In this document: positions 6,628 to 9,333 of the stretch, piece by piece
Position numbering within the stretch: the first letter of the stretch is position 1
How the letters are laid out: the number at the start of each line of letters is the position of its first letter
From: DATBFX01 sp036558305
GTDB taxonomy: Bacteria; Chloroflexota; Chloroflexia; Thermomicrobiales; UBA6265
Length of the DNA: 9,333 bases
Reading direction: 5' to 3'
Assembly (NCBI GenBank): GCA_036558305.1
Contig: DATBFX010000308.1
Span: forward strand, 1-9,333
Notes under the pieces: generated by a model
The model's input: the letters and a program-made list of their open reading frames with translations, nothing else
Database searches by the model: none
Told to the model about the DNA's origin: nothing
Position numbers and translations under genes: made by a program

Positions 6628-6885
6628 CTACGCCTCGCCCGCCGTTTCCAAGGACGCCGGTCCGCCTTCGAGCAGATCGCGCACGCGGCGCATCGCCAGG
6701 ACCGGGATGAACGTCGTCACCTTCGTCGATCCATGACAGAGTTCGTTCACGGCAACCCGCGCGAGTCGCTCCAGGATCGCATCGTCTGCCAGACCGCCGA
6801 ACGCACGCTTCGCATCGGCAGACACGCGAGCGGTCATGGCGGCCGGTGTCCGCGCCGATTCGCTCCGACCAAGGAGACCGTCCAT
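6628..6885 (-). CDS. Small alpha-helical protein upstream of ppk1 (85 aa)
   Basis: The sequence is rich in helix-forming residues. Helix candidates lie at about 18-31 (TARVSADAKRAFGG), 34-50 (DDAILERLARVAVNELC) and 54-72 (TKVTTFIPVLAMRRVRDLL). The last pattern, a short TKVTTFIPVLAMRR stretch with a Pro and a paired Arg, resembles the small three-helix-bundle dimerisation proteins common in actinobacteria and some Chloroflexota, whose role is unknown to me. No membrane segment, signal peptide or metal motif is visible. The ATG at 6885 is preceded by GGGAGTAAC, a good ribosome site. It is in the same orientation as ppk1 with a 46-bp gap, so co-transcription is likely. A role tied to polyphosphate is a guess from position. 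The family assignment is from pattern memory only. Confidence 0.72.
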   Translation of the reverse strand: MDGLLGRSESARTPAAMTARVSADAKRAFGGLADDAILERLARVAVNELCHGSTKVTTFIPVLAMRRVRDLLEGGPASLETAGEA

Positions 6886-6900
6886 CGTTACTCCCTACTC

Positions 6901-6932
6901 CCCGGCCGGGTCGCCGTTCGCGGATGCGCGAA
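6901..6932. promoter_or_regulatory. Two palindromes in the leader of the small helical gene
   Basis: A perfect 10-bp palindrome cccggccggg lies at 6901-6910. A perfect inverted repeat ttcgcg-gatg-cgcgaa lies at 6917-6932. Both lie between the putative -10 and the ATG at 6885. The second can form a 6-bp stem with a tetraloop in RNA or serve as a 16-bp operator. They could regulate the small gene and ppk1 together. Confidence 0.38.
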
Positions 6933-6949
6933 ACGGGTTCCCACGGCCC

Positions 6950-6955
6950 ATTCTA
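6950..6955 (-). promoter_or_regulatory. Putative -10 element for the small gene-ppk1 operon
   Basis: Minus-strand TAGAAT matches five of six bases of TATAAT and would start transcription near 6943, about 58 nt before the ATG at 6885. No convincing -35 hexamer is seen at 16-18 bp upstream. A T-run (GTTTTTCG) lies just before it. The support is weak and comes from pattern and position. Confidence 0.33.
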
Positions 6956-7123
6956 TCGAAAAACGACGAGACAGGTTGCCGAGCGCCCAGGCAACAGCCA
7001 GCCTCACGCGGGAGACCAGGGATCGTTGTGGCACCGTCGGCAAATGATGCACGAAGGAGGTCCGGGGTACTTGCTCAAAGTGTTAAATCTCTGTGAATAC
7101 CCGCGCAAAGAAAGGGATCATCG

Positions 7124-7212
7124 GCGCGGACGTTTCGGCCCCGGCCGTCTGGCGCATCAACGGCAGAACTGCCACACTCTATCCCTCCGCCTCGGGGTTG
7201 ATGGGAACCCCG
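7124..7212 (+). promoter_or_regulatory. Structured leader: three stem-loops before the PAP2 gene
   Basis: Three potential RNA hairpins follow one another upstream of the PAP2 start at 7241. (a) 7124-7155: gcgc/gcgc plus ggacg/cgtct pairing with one G bulge and a 13-nt loop, with an alternative inner stem cggcc/ggccg. (b) 7162-7173: ggca-gaac-tgcc. (c) 7193-7212: a perfect 7-bp cggggtt/aaccccg stem with loop gatggg. They could be a cis-regulatory leader. The sequence does not match any riboswitch consensus that I can recall (GEMM, ydaO, cobalamin, TPP, fluoride and yybP were considered). The remainder of 6886-7240 carries the divergent promoters and no credible gene. Confidence 0.35.
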
Positions 7213-7240
7213 GGCCACTCAACTGCTCAGGGTTACCGCC

Positions 7241-7969
7241 GTGTTCGATGCATCACGCGATTGGCGGTCAGCGGCCCGACGATGTCAGCATCGGTTGCCG
7301 CCGCGAATTGGGTCGCTTGTACCGCTGCTGGTCCTCGCCGGACTGCTGGCGATCGCGATCGCGGTGACGACGGATCTGGCGGCCGGCCGAGGCGTGTTGT
7401 CGGTGGACGTAAGGTTCGGTCGGTGGCTCCAGAGCGAGCGCATTCCGCTCGGCTCGGCCATCGCGTGGTTCGGCAACGCCGCCGGTTCGTTCCTGGTCGG
7501 CGTGCCCTTTGCCCTGGGGGTGATCGGCGTCCTGGTCGTCGCCCGCCGCGGGGCGGACGCACTCTTCCTCCTCGGTTTGCTCCTTGCCCGGATGCTCAAC
7601 GGTCCGCTGAAGGACTGGGCGTCGAGTCCGCGCCCGCCGTCCACCCTCTTGCGCGTGACCGAATCGGCGCGTGGGTTCGGTTTCCCGAGCGGCCACGCGA
7701 TGGGCGTCGTCTTGCTCATGGGCGGTCTCGCCTACGTCGCGGCGGCGTCGCTCCCGCGGGGCTGGCCGAGGGCGATCCCCTGGGGCATCGCCGGCTGCGT
7801 GGTCCTGGCGACCGGGTATGGCCGCATCGATACCGGTGCCCACTGGCCGACCGATGTCCTTGGCGGGTACTTGTGGGGATCGCTTATCTTGCTGATCGCA
7901 ATCGTCGTCCGCCGGCTGTTTGTCACGCCTCAGCCAGCGGCTCTTCATCGACCTTTGGTATCGGAGTAG
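7241..7969 (+). CDS. PAP2-family membrane phosphatase (242 aa)
   Basis: This encodes an integral membrane phosphatase of the type 2 phosphatidic acid phosphatase superfamily. Such enzymes dephosphorylate lipid phosphates (phosphatidate, phosphatidylglycerophosphate) or undecaprenyl pyrophosphate at the outer membrane face. The three catalytic motifs are present: KX6RP at 124-132 (KDWASSPRP), PSGH at 149-152 with the proton-donor His152, and RX5HX3D at 195-205 with nucleophile His201 and Asp205. The third motif normally begins Ser-Arg and here is Gly194-Arg195. Membrane helices lie at about 25-44, 83-101, 107-118, 152-170, 178-192 and 209-225. The start is GTG at 7241, preceded by CAGGG. A TTG at codon 19 is a less likely alternative. 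The aminotransferase gene begins 3 bp after its stop, in the same frame and probably the same transcript. The substrate is not determined. Confidence 0.93.
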   Translation: MFDASRDWRSAARRCQHRLPPRIGSLVPLLVLAGLLAIAIAVTTDLAAGRGVLSVDVRFGRWLQSERIPLGSAIAWFGNAAGSFLVGVPFALGVIGVLVVARRGADALFLLGLLLARMLNGPLKDWASSPRPPSTLLRVTESARGFGFPSGHAMGVVLLMGGLAYVAAASLPRGWPRAIPWGIAGCVVLATGYGRIDTGAHWPTDVLGGYLWGSLILLIAIVVRRLFVTPQPAALHRPLVSE

Positions 7970-7972
7970 CCT

Positions 7973-9333
7973 TTGCGCTTCGGTAACGAACCCGAGCGCG
8001 CGCATCAGGAGTTCGAACAGATGGTTGCGAAATCGACCGGGACCGCCGTCGCGCCGTGGTACGAGGGAGATCGGGTGCGCGAGGCGATCAGGGACAACGT
8101 CTGGCTCCACTTCACCCAGATGGCGGACTACCAGGACGCCGAGCGTCGCCCGCTCGTGCTGGTCCGCGGCGAAGGCTCGACCGTGTGGGACGACCAGGGA
8201 CGGGCGTATCTCGATCTCCTGGCCGGGATCTACTCGGTCAACGCGGGGTACGGACGCACGCGCATCGTCGAGGCGATGGCGGCCCAGGCGGAGTTCCTCC
8301 CTTTCGTCAATCCCTTTGGCTACGCCAGCGTCCCGGCGGCCGTCCTGGCGGATCGCCTCGGCGAACTCGCCCCGCTGGGGGGGAACGCGCGCGTCTTCTT
8401 CACCTCGGGCGGCTCGGAATCGGTCGAAAGCGCCCTCAAGCTGGCGAAGCAGTATCAGACCTTACGGGGCTTCCCGCACCGCTGGAAAACGCTCTCCCGA
8501 CGAGGCGCCTACCACGGCACGACGATGGGCGCCCTCTCCGTCAACGGTCTCGGCGGGGTGCGCGGCGCCTTCGGACCGCTCGTCCCCGGCGCCCGCCACG
8601 TCCCGATGTCTCACCGGTACCGCTGCCCGTACTGCAAAGACGCCGCGGCCTGCACGCTGATGTGTTTCGAGGAGATCGAGCGCACCGTCGAGTTCGAGGG
8701 CCCCGAGCAGATCGCGGCGATCATCACCGAACCGGTCCAAAACGCCGGCGGTTGCATCCCGCCCGGGTCGATGGACTACTTCAAAAAGATCCGCGAACTC
8801 TGCGATCGCACCGGCATCCTGATGATCATGGACGAGGTGATCTGCGGGTTCGGTCGCCTCGGCGAACTCTTCGGCTCGACCTACTTCGGCGTGGAACCGG
8901 ATCTCATCACCACGGCCAAGGGCATCACCTCGTCGTACGCGCCGCTCGGCGCCGTCCTCGTCCGCAAGTCGGTGGCCGACGTCTTCAACCAGGGACCCGG
9001 CTTCCTGCACGGTCTGACCTTCGGCGGTCACCCCGTCTCCTGCGCCGCCGCGCTGGCCAATCTCGACATCATGCTCGAAGAAGACTTACCGGGACGCGCG
9101 AAGTCGACCGGCGCCTATCTGAGACGCGAGCTCGAAGCCGCCTTCGCGAACCACCCGAACGTCGGCGACATCCGCGGCGCCGGTCTCTTCCTCGGCGTCG
9201 AACTCGTCGCCGATCGCGCCTCCAAGGAAACGCTCCCCAGGGAGTCCGATCACCTCCACTGGTTGACCGACCAGATGCGCGACAACGGTCTGATCCTGCG
9301 CAACGACGATCGGGGCGATCCGACCACGCAGCT
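7973..9333 (+). CDS. Class III PLP-dependent aminotransferase (3' partial)
   Basis: The frame stays open to the window edge, 453 codons from the chosen start, and lacks only the C-terminal end. It belongs to the fold-type I omega-aminotransferases acting on amines, omega-amino acids or aspartate-like substrates with pyruvate or 2-oxoglutarate. Visible elements, numbered from the TTG, are TSGGSES (144-150, PLP phosphate), AYHGTT with stacking Tyr180, MDEVICGFGR with Asp287 that pairs with the PLP ring nitrogen, and TTAKG with Schiff-base Lys316. A Cys-rich loop, CPYCKDAAACTLMC (218-231), lies in the position where related enzymes have a C-x8-C-x3-C loop. Two starts are possible: TTG at 7973 with GGAG 5 nt before it, or ATG at 8021 with AGGAG 9 nt before it, which would remove 16 residues. 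The TTG is chosen because the extra codons look coding and the site is good. The specific substrate is unresolved. Confidence 0.95.
   Translation, partial: MRFGNEPERAHQEFEQMVAKSTGTAVAPWYEGDRVREAIRDNVWLHFTQMADYQDAERRPLVLVRGEGSTVWDDQGRAYLDLLAGIYSVNAGYGRTRIVEAMAAQAEFLPFVNPFGYASVPAAVLADRLGELAPLGGNARVFFTSGGSESVESALKLAKQYQTLRGFPHRWKTLSRRGAYHGTTMGALSVNGLGGVRGAFGPLVPGARHVPMSHRYRCPYCKDAAACTLMCFEEIERTVEFEGPEQIAAIITEPVQNAGGCIPPGSMDYFKKIRELCDRTGILMIMDEVICGFGRLGELFGSTYFGVEPDLITTAKGITSSYAPLGAVLVRKSVADVFNQGPGFLHGLTFGGHPVSCAAALANLDIMLEEDLPGRAKSTGAYLRRELEAAFANHPNVGDIRGAGLFLGVELVADRASKETLPRESDHLHWLTDQMRDNGLILRNDDRGDPTTQ

Noticed and set aside
7093..7986. Plus-strand GTG frame of 297 codons overlapping the PAP2 gene
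   Set aside because: After 7240 it is a shadow of PAP2, whose catalytic motifs are all in the other frame. There is no ribosome site before the GTG.
8462..9031. Minus-strand open frame of 189 codons opposite the aminotransferase
   Set aside because: It is antisense to a gene with intact catalytic motifs. The composition is that of a complement shadow.
1..9333. CRISPR array, tRNA or rRNA genes, insertion sequence
   Set aside because: No regularly spaced repeats, no cloverleaf or rRNA-like stretches, and no transposase or terminal inverted repeats were seen on reading both strands. Short tRNAs could still be missed without a covariance search.

Overview
The window is a GC-rich (by eye roughly 60-65 %) bacterial chromosomal segment with mostly housekeeping content. 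It holds ten protein genes, two of them cut by the window edges. There is no rRNA, tRNA, CRISPR array or insertion sequence that I can see. The ATP-type PEP carboxykinase, Lrp/AsnC regulator, PPK1, and small alpha-helical protein resembling those of Actinobacteria and Thermomicrobia suggest a high-GC Chloroflexota (Thermomicrobia-like) or actinobacterial-type genome. This placement is a guess from protein flavour, not a phylogeny.

Layout, left to right. (1) 1-116 (+): last 37 codons of a tyrosine recombinase/integrase. A 124-bp gap with two tcgtgaccaa repeats follows. (2) 241-516 (+): a 91-aa, extremely acidic protein of unknown function. Its end overlaps by 11 bp the end of (3) 506-1276 (-), a class I SAM-dependent methyltransferase. 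The methyltransferase lies 5 bp downstream of (4) 1282-2886 (-), pckA, and the two probably form one operon. The pckA upstream region has an extended -10 candidate and an 18-bp inverted repeat. (5) 3066-3692 (-), a LysE/RhtB-type exporter, and (6) 3693-4175 (-), an Lrp/AsnC regulator, abut with no gap (TAA then ATG), the usual arrangement of an amino-acid-sensing regulator and its exporter. (7) 4299-6581 (-), ppk1, polyphosphate kinase, lies downstream of (8) 6628-6885 (-), a small helical protein in the same orientation. (9) 7241-7969 (+), a PAP2-family membrane phosphatase, has a 5' region with three consecutive potential stem-loops. It is followed after 3 bp by (10) 7973-9333+ (+), a class III PLP-dependent aminotransferase that runs off the right edge.

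Functionally the segment touches gluconeogenesis and anaplerosis (pckA), amino-acid efflux (lrp-lysE), phosphate and energy storage (ppk1), lipid or undecaprenyl phosphate hydrolysis (PAP2) and amine/amino-acid transamination. I see no clear multi-gene defence or mobile system. The least explained items are the acidic protein beside the integrase end, the small helical protein beside ppk1, the palindromes in the promoter regions, and the structured leader of the PAP2 gene.
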